Assembly (NCBI RefSeq): GCF_030272615.1
Contig: NC_081406.1
Location: 248,615,218-248,679,217, forward strand
Direction of reading: 5' to 3'
Length of the DNA stretch: 64,000 bases
Source: Cryptomeria japonica
Lineage: Eukaryota > Streptophyta > Pinopsida > Cupressales > Cupressaceae
Part shown: positions 22,130 through 32,493 of the stretch, piece by piece
Layout: every line of letters begins with the position of its first letter
How positions within the stretch are numbered: position 1 is the first letter of the stretch
The notes under the pieces: model-generated
What the model was told of the DNA's origin: nothing
The model's database searches: none
Seen by the model: only the letters and a program-made list of their open reading frames with translations
Program-made: the position numbers and the translations under genes

Positions 22130-24142
22130 AACACCTTGAATGACTATCTTCTCTTGGGAGGGTCAATTTGAGGATTATAGAGGGAGAGCACCTTGGATAA
22201 TGATTCTAGGTCTATGAGTGATGGGAGAGAGATTAGCTCCTTTGACCATAATGTTGTTAATATGGGTGTCAATATGTTCTATGCGTCCTACCAAGGATTC
22301 AAAGTCGGACACATAATTAGTATAGTCATAGTTGATGACATGAGTTAATGAGGCTTTTTCCTTACCATGCTTAGGAAAAGGGTCCTGGTAGATTTTAAGT
22401 TTTTCATTTGAGTTACCAGGTTTTGTGATATCAACCTCGGTGTCACCTTTGTCAATAAGGTCTTGGATGCAATTCTTGAGTTTCATACATTTGCGTGTAT
22501 CATGACCATTGACACGATGGTAGTCACAATATTCATTTTCATTATACCATTGTGGTTTAGGTTGATTGGGATCAAAAGGGTGTGTAATCGGAAAGACAAT
22601 AGCACCAACCTTGACTAACTTCTGGAAGATGACCTCGATGGGTTCAACAAGAAGAGTATACTCATGTTGGGACTGATTGTTGGAATGGGGAGGTCGACCT
22701 TAGATGGAGGGATTATTGTAGGGTGGTGGTTGATTGTGGGAATTGGATTGTTGAAGAAGTTGCTAGTGGTGGTGGGTTTGGATGGGGTGGTAACAGTCTA
22801 GATACGTTTGGTGTCGGTGACTCCATCATTGACCACATTCTTGTTCTTAGACCAAAACTTTGGCTTGTCATTATAAGAGGAGTAATTTTGATTTGAATTT
22901 TGATAATGTTTTAAAGTCCCTTCTCCTAGGAGTACGCACTCTAAGGCTAAGCCTTTATTGGATATTTCATCAAGGGTACTTAAAAATTGATAGGTAAAAG
23001 GTTTAGATAACTCAAGTATCAAGTTACGTTGGAATAACTCGACTTGGTGTAGTTTTGGTTGTCCCAAGGGAATTTCTTGATGAGATGCTGCCACCTCTAT
23101 AGGAATTTGGCAAAAAAAAATTCTGGGCCTTTGCTTTGTGTTGCACAAGTCCATCATAGAAGCATCATTCTCAATATTGTAAGCGTAGTGGGACACAAAA
23201 TTTTTGGCTATGTGGAAAAGACTTGATGGAGCCATGGGGTAAGGCAGAAAACCAAGCAAGGGCATCCCCACTAAGACTATTTGGAAAAAGTATTCTAAGA
23301 TAGATGCTACTATAAGAGACCTCTTTATACAAGATATAAAATTCATGGACATGGTCTCTAGGATCACCCTTGCCTTTGTATTTTTTGAATTTAGGCATTT
23401 CAAAACTGGGTGGGTAGGGTGTAACAAAAATAGAAGAATCATAGGGACAAGGACATATTTCCTCGAAACTATAGGGTCTCTTGTTTGTCCCATTCTTAAG
23501 GTTCTTGATGAGGTCCTTCATCTCCTAAATTTCCTTTATGAGATTGGGTTGTTGATTAGGGACATGAAGGATATAATGACCCATGCTAGGCACATGGATT
23601 TGATGAGATGAAGATGGAATACCACCACCACCAATATATTGATATGATGAAATAGAAGGTTGTGATGTGACTTGAGGATGTGATCCATAGATAGTGCTAA
23701 TGGGAGGCAAACTTGTGTTGATGTAATTGAGGAAATTGTGAAGAGGTGTAGTCAACCTGGGAGTTTAAGACATGGTTGGATTGGGCGCACTTTGAGGTAT
23801 AGAAATTAGAGGTACAGATGTTGCGGGTGCGGATGTCGCAGGTGGTGGATGAAGGGTAACATCAATGACAGGTTGATCTATAAGGTCACCTTTTGGAGGT
23901 CTGTCAAGGATAGACTGGTCAAATCCTAGGGAAAAATGTGCCCCTTGAGTAATGAGATGAGATACAAGCCCATTAGGATTGTGTTTGAAAAATCTCTCCA
24001 TCATGTCTTGATTGTAAGGATCACCAACATAAGATTGGACACATGGAGAAAACTCAGGTTGGTCAACAAGGTGTTCTTCTTGTTGTGGTTCTTGGTCAAA
24101 GTGGAGACTAGTCTTAGGCATTTGATTGCCTTGAACGGTCAT
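22130..24142 (-). pseudogene. Element A gag, decayed
   Basis: ATG at 24142 opens MTVQGNQMPKTS; I chose it as the first ATG of the register. The retrotransposon gag domain reads MPKFKKYKGKGDPRDHVHEF (about 23400) and LAWFSALPHG. A zinc-knuckle-like YCDYHRVNGHDTRKCMKLKN near 22500 has the CX2H...C form usual in Tat gag. The same register runs from 24142 through 22486 with stops near 23760, 23523 and between 23170 and 22490. Gag packages the RNA. Confidence 0.85.
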
Positions 24143-25561
24143 TTTTTACATTTTGTGATCAAGTCAAGACCATGCATGGGTAACCTTAGGGAAAGAAATG
24201 ATAGATATTTTGGGGGGAATTGATGAGTGGAATTAGCAAGTTTTGATTTGATTTGATATGGATATAATTGATTTTGGATTAGATTGATTTGATTAAGGTG
24301 ACACCTTAGTCCTTGGATTAGGATTTAGGGGAGGGATTGATGATGTGGACCACAAGCAAGGTGACAATAAAGCTAGGTAAGAATTTAGACCTTATGATAT
24401 TGATTTTCCTCTTCTACTTAGGGTAGACTAATGTCCCTAAGAAAATTAAGATGGAGGATAAGGATTTTGATCAACCCACAATGATTAAATAAAGGCGCTT
24501 GGGGGAGATTATTTCCCAAGCACAAATGCTAATTGATTAATTGATTAAGGATGAAGGTCTAAATTCAACTCTTACAAGGTATTACCCTTATGATGAGGTT
24601 GATTAATTGAATGGTTAGGATAATTAGATTAAAAATTGATTAATTTGACTAATTCTGCTAAGTCCTTCAAGAATTGAAGGAATTGATTAGAGGATATCAA
24701 TGATTAAGGAAGGAAGACGAATGACTAGAGAAATGTGATGAAATGTAAGGTTGCCTTAGGTGGACCAAGACTCAATAATTGATTGTGGGAGAAGATAAAT
24801 TGGGAAAAGGGATACGACCACCCCTATTGATGGATTGGGACAAACCTGACCTCTAATGGAAGGCATATTCTATCAAAGACTCCTTATCAAACTCATTGTT
24901 GTGACCATGGAGGTAATCATGGAAACGATGTAAAAAGGTCCTATGCTTCAACAAGAGTTTGTAATTGATATACAAGAATTTTTTACGCTTAAGGAGTTGT
25001 TTCAATCTTGGTTTCTTCTTCTTGAATTTACGCAATATTGACTTCTTAGGATGTTTGATCGACTTGGACTTGTGGAACATGAAGGAAATTTACTAGAAAT
25101 GCTGACTATGTGGAGACCTCTAAGAAGAATGGAGACATTGAAACAGTGAGGTAGAGATGTTGAAACTTGGAAATGATAGGGTGGAGACGTTGAACAATAG
25201 GTTTGACTTGTTTGATGGGAAATTTTTTGATGAAAATTTTGTCAAATCTGGTCAATTTTTGAGAATGTTTGATTGTCAACTACTCTTGGCAAGAAAATAT
25301 CACACAAAGTATACACATTGGCCAAGGGTGATGCTTGATTGCAAGCGCCAAAATGATTGGGGGCCTAAATTAGCCCAAATAGATTTTACTGGTATCACAA
25401 AAAATGTGGACACACATCAAACATACAACTTAGGATGGAAAGTGGAAACCATTCAATAGGCCTCTCACACAAGAGATACCTCAAACAAGCAAACAGATAG
25501 AGATTTTGGTAGCACTAGCTCCCCCTTACAATGCACTCACTTCTCGAGCATACTAGATTCT
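24143..25561 (-). other. Element A leader, inner part
   Basis: Long AT-rich leader between the primer site and gag. GATTAATTGATTAAGG-like repeats fill 24.2-24.8 kb. A 75-codon Lys/Arg-rich open frame at 24853-25080 (minus; KKSILRKFKKKKPRLKQLLK) could be a short upstream frame; Tat elements are known to carry extra frames before gag, but I cannot support this one by homology. Confidence 0.4.
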
Positions 25562-25621
25562 CTTATTGTTACAAGTGTGGTTGTCATTGTACCAAAAGAT
25601 CGACCTATTAATGCCCAATAC

Positions 25622-27034
25622 TGTTGGCATTATGTGAACCAATATGAGGACATAATGACATTGTGTGTTGTCATTGATGTCAATATGATGAAGAGAAGAG
25701 AACTGGTATAACACTGTGAAATGGCATTTGTGCCAAAGTGAAGCGGTGTGTTTGTTCAAGGTGAACTGGCATATGGCTATGGGAACCGGCACATGGAAGC
25801 GTTGTATGACTTCCAGTTGAAGTGCTTCAAGCCTGTGTGGCTCAACCAGTGACTTTGTGTGATGAGTTAGCATGGTAACAAAGAATAGATCATGTTGCCA
25901 CATCAACCTTGTGTGTATGAAAGATCTTGCATGAAGGAGATTGTTCCCATCTACCTCGGGAATGTGCGGAGCCTATAAATGGTGATAACGCATGATGGGT
26001 TATCAGCTGCCATGAGATCGGTGGAAAATGAACGATGGAGAATGTCTTGAGATTGGATCAAGATTGTTGCATTTAATGCAGTGTGCTCAATGGTTAGGAT
26101 TGAACCATTTGAATTCCTTAACCTAACAGGTTTAGGGTTTAGTGTTTATGCTACCGACCTATCTATTTTCTTATAAGGTCAATGTTGTGTTTCTTTCTGA
26201 GGTTGTTGGCAAAAGTTGTGTGTGTGTATCCAAGAGAAGAGATACGTGATTCTTGCCAGACCAGAGGAGAGAAGTGATACCTGCAAAGTGTAAGTGTAGA
26301 AGGTGAAGAGGAGCTAAAGTGGATTTGCATTTGCATTGAGTGTTGTTACCAGATCATTGTAATACCTGTTGATCTCTAACCATCTCAACAATTGGGAAAT
26401 CCCTTAATAGGGTAGCTTTAACCGACTTGCTATAAATCCTTTAACAGGGTGACTCAAAACCATTGAATTCTTGAAATCCTCTAACAAGGTAACCTTTAAT
26501 AGGGTTTAACCCTTAACCGGGTATTCTAGCCATCCCTTAACCAGGTGATCCCTAATAGGATCGGTTCCTAACAGAACCTATTGTATTAGTCTTTAACTGG
26601 ACAAAACTCCTAACAGAGCGAACTTCTAAAGAGTTCAAAAACAAGCTTGTGGGTATTCATCCCCACCATGGTTTTTCCCAGTTGGGTTTCCACATGAAAA
26701 ATATGTGTGTCATATGTGATGTCTTCTTCATGTGATGCTATGTTGTTTTTTGTTAAGCGGTGAATGATGGTGGATTACCTGTTCATGCACTAGGGTGAAA
26801 TGGAAATGATGTGTTAGATTGTATGAGAAGATAAGTGTCAAACGGTTTATGCTTGTCTTAGTTATTTAGGGTTTTGCTAGTTGTACTCTGTTTAAAGACT
26901 GATGTTACTATTTGTCTTTCAATGCACAGTGTCTGCTGACAAACTGGTTTAAGATTGTGTTTTTGTCTGTACTGATTCACCCCCCCCCCCTCTCAGTACC
27001 AGTTTGGTACTATCTATTCATCATTGTGTTATCA
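25622..27034 (+). mobile_element. Solo LTR 3 (copia type), nested in the TRIM
   Basis: It starts TGTTGGCATT, ends GTGTTATCA and has a perfect 5-bp target duplication AATAC (25617-25621, 27035-27039). The length is 1413 bp. A TATA box lies near 25975 (CTATAAATGG), followed by a hairpin array at 26401-26636, a TGGTTTTTCCCAGTTGGG block and a C run with CTCTCAGTACC. This is third-level nesting: element A, then TRIM, then this LTR. Confidence 0.93.
26401..26636 (+). repeat. Mini-hairpin array in solo LTR 3
   Basis: Hairpins read CCC-TTAATA-GGG, CCT-TTAACA-GGG, CCT-CTAACA-AGG, ACCT-TTAATA-GGGT, ACCC-TTAACC-GGGT, GATCC-CTAATA-GGATC, GGTTC-CTAACA-GAACC, GTCT-TTAACT-GGAC, CTC-CTAACA-GAG and GAACTT-CTAAA-GAGTTC. 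Two further units have decayed stems. Confidence 0.8.
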
Positions 27035-27142
27035 AATACAACCACTAGACTTATAGAATTCAGAGAGGCAGTTAATCCATGTAACAAACCCAAGAACTGC
27101 ATTGCACAACACAAGGAGACCAAGGGCAAACACCTTGCAACA

Positions 27143-27199
27143 ATCCCCCCCTCAGTGCAAGCGAGGGGTTTGAACCTATGACCAAGCTTTGATACCACT
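27143..27199 (-). other. TRIM interior: primer site and polypurine tract
   Basis: On the minus strand: spacer AG, then TGGTATCAAAGC (one mismatch to the initiator tRNA-Met site), GGTTCAAACCCC, and GAGGGGGGGAT touching the 3' LTR. The GGTTCAAACCC piece matches a tRNA B-box pattern, possibly by chance. Confidence 0.75.
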
Positions 27200-27363
27200 T
27201 ATTACAAGTGTAGTTGTCATTTCACCAAAAGATCAACCTGTTAATGCCTGATATGACCACTAGACTTATAGAATCTACATGAGGTGGCTAATCCATGTCT
27301 CAAACCCAAGCATTGCACTGCATAGCACAAGGAGACCAAGGGCACACACCTTGCAACACTTAC

Positions 27364-28432
27364 CCCAAAGATCTAAGGAACTATTATATGGGAAATTCCT
27401 ATCTCATCTTGAGTGGGTACATGATAGGTAACTTTGGGGTATGATCTACATCCCCTTTACTATGAATGTGGGATTTTTGGCTACTACAACAAGGCTCTTA
27501 GTGTAAATTCTAAGGGATATGTCAAATGCCTTAGCACTTAAGTTGCCTGACCATTATATTTATATAGCGGCTCAAAAAACCCTCTCAAGATCATGCTAGG
27601 AGAATCGATGTCCCCAACATGTCCCAATTCTAACTACCCTTGTGGGGTGATGAACTCCCCAATCAAGAATAGCTCTCTCTAAAAAAAGAAAAATTGGGTG
27701 TTGTCAACCGCCTTTCTCATCACCTAAGGTTTGCAAAGGCGAGGGGAGAGGATGATAGACGTGATAGTGGGCCCACCCTACATGTGCACAAGTGCACAAA
27801 ACATGAAATACATTCATTAATTTTAGTCCCTCATACAAGTGTTTTCTAATCTAAGAATGCAAGAAAACAAACTAAAACTAGTGAGTAAAAGATGTCTTCA
27901 TCAAACATGTTGCGAAGAAACAAATTAGTAGTTTCAAAAATAGCCTTGGACAAGAAAAAAATAACCTGCAAAAACTCAAATATGATTAATAACACAAAAG
28001 CCCTAGCTACCCCGACACAAATGCCAAAGTACAGGCATAGACGTCGAAAGTCTGTGCGGACGTTAAACATCTACGTAGGCACCAAATTAGGGCTTGAATA
28101 CAAATTTAAAATATAGGGAGCGGGACAATTTTCAAAATTCAAATTTAAAATTTGACTGAAAATGATTACCTCTAGAGACGCTATTCTAAAGTGCAGATGT
28201 TAGGCTCTGTATTGACGTCATACAAAAAAGCAAAGAACTGTTAGGCCAAATAATTCAAAATTTTAAATTTTAAATTTAAGCAGGAAATCAGGCTCGATGG
28301 AGACATCGAACTAGAGCATAGATGTCAACCGTCTACACAGCTGTCGATGTGTTGATTTTCCTAAGAAAAATTAAATTGATCCTAAAATTTGTTAATTTCT
28401 ATAAAAAACCCGAAAGAAGAAACACCTAATTT
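27364..28432 (-). other. Element A leader, middle part
   Basis: AT-rich leader with diverged short repeats that include GCATAGACGTCG and CTAAAGTGCAGATGT (27.99-28.33 kb). Similar pieces recur at 38.2-38.3 kb, the part of the same leader beyond element B, and near 1.66-1.74 kb. No gene is seen. Confidence 0.4.
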
Positions 28433-28437
28433 ACTAT

Positions 28438-29208
28438 TGTTTATGGTGAAAATGGATAACAATAATAACAATATTGAAAGACTAAATGAATTCAACCACA
28501 AACCCTAGCCTAACAACAACAAAGATCCACCATAACATATGAAGATTACCTAAGACAATGCAAATCAAATGAAATCACAAAGATTATACCATCACATGTC
28601 CAATAGGGTTTGGATCTCCATTCTTCCTATCTCCATTGATCTTGCTTGATATATTTGCTCTCAGATTTTATGTGCACAAGAGCTCAACAAAGAACGAAAT
28701 GTGGTTGCAAGTAGGATCGCCTATGTTCGAAAGCGTAGTGTAGTCAAGTAGTCAACGGGGGGTTTGATAATGAAGGAAGCGTCTCCTTATATAGAAGACA
28801 CTATGTGAAATGGAGGGATAAGATTGAAAGGTGTAAAAGAGGCTGGCTATGATTAGAGGGTAGGTAGAGGAAATAATAAAATAATGAGAGGGTAGGTAGT
28901 GTATGAATTAAGAGATGAATGACATGTGTCATGGGTAGAAAAGGCTAATGAATTAATTAAATAAATAAAGATTTATTTAATTAATATAAGAAGTGGGATG
29001 ATTAAATAAATAAAATATTTATTTAATTTAGGAAAGGGTAATTTAAATAAATAAATGTATTTATTTAAATGAGAAATAAGGCTAGAAGAGGATAAATGAA
29101 TGAATTAAATAAATAAAGATTTATTTAATTAATAGAAGAATTAAGCTTAGATAATTAAATAAATAAAAATATTTATTTAATTAGACTGGACAATTTTGGG
29201 TGTCTGCA
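28438..29208 (-). repeat. 3' LTR of element B
   Basis: The 771-bp LTR ends, in plus orientation, TGTTTATGGTG and GTGTCTGCA. Its U3 part (28935-29190) is a series of AT-rich inverted repeats of the ATTAAATAAATA/TATTTATTTAAT type. The TATA box is near 28785 (minus, TATATAAGG). Confidence 0.93.
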
Positions 29209-29222
29209 TTTTGCCCCTCTTT
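29209..29222 (-). other. Polypurine tract of element B
   Basis: AAAGAGGGGCAAAA on the minus strand directly precedes the LTR start TGCAGACACC. Confidence 0.85.
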
Positions 29223-29448
29223 GAGACAATGCGGCCTATCGCGTTGTTTCAAAGAAGATAATATGAAGTGATACAAAGTTGCCCCAAGATGGGAATGATA
29301 TGCCCCCTCGAGAGATTGGATGAAAATGTGTGAAAAGACCACAGACAATCTCTTGATAAGAAAGAAAGGCTAGAATGGACTGACCAGATAAAGTGACAAA
29401 GTCACGGGATAATGAAGACTGACACAAGAGACGAGGGCTAGGGTAGTC

Positions 29449-29454
29449 TATAAG
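29449..29454 (+). promoter_or_regulatory. TATA box of the antisense PMD gene in element B
   Basis: TATAAG in the context GTAGTCTATAAGATAGACC lies 98 bp before ATG 29547. Element C has the same context at the same distance on its minus strand (50903-50908). Activity is inferred. Confidence 0.6.
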
Positions 29455-29546
29455 ATAGACCATGAGGGAAAAACATCCTCATTGTCATCTACACCTCCAA
29501 GAGATTAGAGTACAGAGAGAGAAAAGAGTAGCAGCAGTCAGAAGCG

Positions 29547-30755
29547 ATGGCTTTGGTTCACAGATTTGACCATGTTTGCCGATTCCAGAGGCCAACAGAG
29601 GCAGGAGAGCCAGTAAGTACCTCAAAACCTCCTTGTACTTTGATGCATGTATTGTTATCATTAATGCATGCTAGGTAATGTAATAAATGCATGTTTATGT
29701 TAGGAAAGTGCGTTTGTGTCCAAAAATGTGAATTTGTGTCATCTAGGTCAAATCGGCAGTTCTGTGATGAACATACGTTGTTGATTGGATAAGTTGCTGA
29801 GAGGATACACTCAAGCAGGTCCTCTAGGGAAGACTAGGATAACAAATATGGCTAGGATTGACAATTCTGTGATAGAACATACGTTGCCAATTAGGAAACT
29901 TCTCAAGAGGATTCACTCAAGCAGAGGCCCTAGGATAGGATAGATCAAGGCACTTTGTGATGAACAATGAGTACCAAGATATAGTACTTTGTGATGAACA
30001 GGGAGTACTAAAATATGAGCAGCACTTTGTGATGAACAGGGAGTGCAAATGTGAGCAGCACTTTGTGATGAACAGGGAGTGCCATACACGTAGTATTTTG
30101 TGATGAACAGGGAGTACCACTAGGATAGAAGCAACACTTTGTGATGAACAGTGAGTGTCACTAGGATTGAGATGATTGATTTGTGTGACTGCAGGAGTAT
30201 TTGCCTATGCTGGAGTCACGGGAGAGATTCCTATCGACTTACAGGTTGTGACCTGAGTTGACAGCTGAGGACTGAGCTGTGATTGAGACTATGGGATTGA
30301 GACATATTCTGTATGTGCCTGAGTTTTGGGTGAACATGAGATTGCTGACTGCATTGGTGGAGAGGTGGCACTCTGAGACTTGCACTTTTCATTTGCCGAC
30401 GGGGGAGATGACAATCACCCTGGAGGATGTATACAGAATTCTGTGGATATCGATCGATGAGGAGTTGATTACGTACGATAGAGATGGAGACAGGGATTCC
30501 CTTAGACAAGTGTTGTAGGATCCGAGACTAGAGATGAGGGTGGGACATGTGGCATGGGATACCATGACATGGACAGGATTAGCACTACCAATAGTGTTGG
30601 CAGGAGTTATCAGTGGGTTCCTCTGTCCAGATAGGGCGACACAAGGGCTGGCTACAGAGGACACAGGGGCTAGGAGAGATGATCTTGGGGCAGGTCCTTC
30701 CAGGGCTCAGACTCTGTCAAGGCCAGCCGGCTCTGAGGGAGGGAATTCATCATAG
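29547..30755 (+). pseudogene. Antisense two-exon PMD gene of element B
   Basis: Exon 1 (29547-29612, 22 codons, MALVHRFDHVCRFQRPT start) ends at a strong donor GTAAGT. Intron 29613-30194 ends TGACTGCAG, and exon 2 begins GAGTATTTGCC in phase 0. Exon 2 carries PMD sequence: GLRHILYVPEFWVNMRLL, WHSETCTFHLPTGE, MTITLEDVYRILWI. It has stops at 30249, 30273 and 30516; the register then continues to TAG 30753-30755 with a short Gly/Ser/Arg tail. Only the N-terminal third of the PMD is present compared with the A copy. Element C has the same exon 1 length, donor, acceptor and phase. PMD proteins are plant nuclear proteins linked to silencing; the role here is unknown. Confidence 0.7.
29949..30160 (+). 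repeat. Intronic hairpin array, element B
   Basis: Six units share the core TTTGTGATGAACAGGGAG at 33-39 bp spacing. In plus orientation the arms are GCACT/AGTAC, GTACT/AGTAC, GCACT/AGTGC, GCACT/AGTGC, GTATT/AGTAC and ACACT/AGTGT. Two diverged relatives (TTCTGTGATGAACATACG type) precede at about 29760 and 29865. Confidence 0.85.
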
Positions 30756-30759
30756 CCGT

Positions 30760-32260
30760 AGAGGGCTCCCTATGTATTAGTATTGTACCATTTTTGTATG
30801 ATGATGTAGACACCTGCGGGTGATTGTAGCCATATGATTTTGACATCATTGTATCATGACACTTATGATTATATATATGAGATGATTCATCTTTGCGGCA
30901 TCTATATGCATGCATACCTATGTGATGTATGTTTCTATGTGATGCTTATGATATGGATGCAAATATGTATATGATGCAATGCAATATATATTTTTTTGTT
31001 CTTTTATGTTTTATATGTGTATGCATGATGCAAATGTGAATGTATGTAATGCAGATGAATATGATAATGCAAATAATTATTTACATGATGAGAATATAAA
31101 ATGTGCTAACATGTGTTGTGTGCAGGATGCGATGCAATTGTGATATCTATATGTATGTATGAAATGCTTATATGTGGTAATGAAGGTGCAACTACATGAG
31201 ATGCGAATATTTTTGGCGTGTCATTATACTCAGTCATGTGATAGCAGGCTACATGGACTCAAGAAGGATGATGGAAGTCAATCAAGAAAGGGGGATGGAA
31301 GATAGAAGATATGAAAGTGAAAGAGCTTCTTGTGTGTTATCATCATTGAGCTTTATTATGGCAAGTAGGTTATGAAAATCAAGGCATGTGTTCGACCTAG
31401 AAAGTCATTGTACCTATTTGCATGGAGATAAGATAGTCTCAAACAAGGAATGCCCTAGTTCATACTAGACTCACAACATCCTCATATCCTTGGACAAGTC
31501 ATAGCATTACTAAGAGACAATCTGCAGATAGCAAAAGAAAAATAGGTGACGATACCCCATCCTCGCCTTTCTAGTCAAAGACATCCTGGAGATAAAATCT
31601 CTAGTCAGAGACATCCTGGAAAAACTAAAAGATATGTCACCAAAAGATAAAATCAAAAGAAAACCAAGACTTGACACCAACATCCATTGTAGTCCTCAAA
31701 TTTAGTGTCTCTTATCACTTGTATAAGTCTTATTTGATTGTGGTCGCAATGTTTACTTTCACAGAAAGGATAGATAGCACTGAACTGTATGTTGTCTGAG
31801 TCTGTCGAAAGATTTGATTTGTTGAAGCCCATTTTTGTTGTTGTGTCTCATCTGAAACTGACTAAATCCATGAAACTAATACTTTATTGCAGAGAAGATG
31901 AAACTTTATTGCAGATCTATGATGCAAATGTTGCTTTATTATGGATTGTGCGTGGATAGACTAAAGGAAGCTGGAAGAAACTGTACTCCTCAAAACATGT
32001 GATGTTCTCAGTTCCACACCCATCACTAGACGTAGGATTTGCCTTAGCCATAGATAGGATCTGATTTATTATGGATGGAAAGGGAGGTGAAAAGGGAGGT
32101 TTATTATGAATGGCTAACCAATCTTGGGTAGATCAATAACAAGCCATGATGGGAATGGGTAAGTTTATTATGAACAAATAGGTTGTGAGTGTGTTCATAG
32201 TGAAAGGATGAAAGTGAATCCTGAAGGAGGGAGGAGCAATGTCTCTACGCATGGTGCTGG
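30760..32260 (-). other. Element B 3' noncoding region
   Basis: The 30.9-31.2 kb part is low-complexity ATG/TGCA-rich sequence. 31.23-32.2 kb is homologous in reverse to element C 48.4-49.3 kb, including a duplicated GACATCCTGGA segment at 31585-31620. No coding signal is seen. Confidence 0.5.
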
Positions 32261-32261
32261 T

Positions 32262-32403
32262 GACCCAGTTTTCACCATGGTACTTGCCCAGGGTGCCACC
32301 GAAGTGGTTTTCACCATTGGACGAAATGTTTTTCTTTACTTTTTTTTTTTCAATGTTTTTTTTTTGTGTGTCACAAGGCACCTGTTTGTCAGGTTTTCAC
32401 CAA
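32262..32403 (-). promoter_or_regulatory. GGTGAAAACC boxes of element B
   Basis: Plus-strand CAGTTTTCACCATGG, GTGGTTTTCACCATTGG and AGGTTTTCACCAAG occur with GGTGCCACC and GGCACC between, directly downstream of the polyprotein stop in element orientation. The same series is found in A and C. Confidence 0.55.
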
Positions 32404-32493
32404 GTAACGATTTTTTTGTTTTATAATTTTTTTTGTATTTTTGAAATTTTTGAATTTTTTTTTGTATTTTTTGAATTAGGATACTCTGAAGAG

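Larger units (their letters stand above)
25567..27358 (-). mobile_element. Minimal TRIM (374 bp without the nested LTR)
   Basis: Two direct copies of a 158-159 bp LTR flank a 57-bp interior. Left LTR is 25567-25621 plus 27040-27142 (split by solo LTR 3); right LTR is 27200-27358. Minus-strand ends are TGTTGCAAGG and TTGTAACA (mutated to TAATA in the right copy). The interior holds only a primer site (TGGTATCAAAGC, 27186-27197) two bases from one LTR and a G-rich tract (GAGGGGGGGAT) abutting the other. The target duplication is CTTAT/CTTAC, 4 of 5. It has no coding capacity. Confidence 0.85.

Noticed and set aside
27143-27199. tRNA-derived SINE
   Set aside because: The flanking 158-159 bp direct repeats, the primer site spacing and the polypurine tract fit a TRIM better; there is no A-box or poly-A/T tail.
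25567-27358. Cassandra-type TRIM with 5S rRNA sequence in its LTR
   Set aside because: I see no 5S-like internal promoter or sequence in the LTRs.
27846-28116. Frames in the leader of element A on both strands
   Set aside because: Short overlapping frames in AT-rich leader with no counterpart in B or C.
29949-30160. CRISPR-like array of regularly spaced repeats
   Set aside because: Plant retrotransposon context, unit variation in the arms and similar inter-unit sequence; no spacers or cas genes. It is a hairpin minisatellite in an intron.
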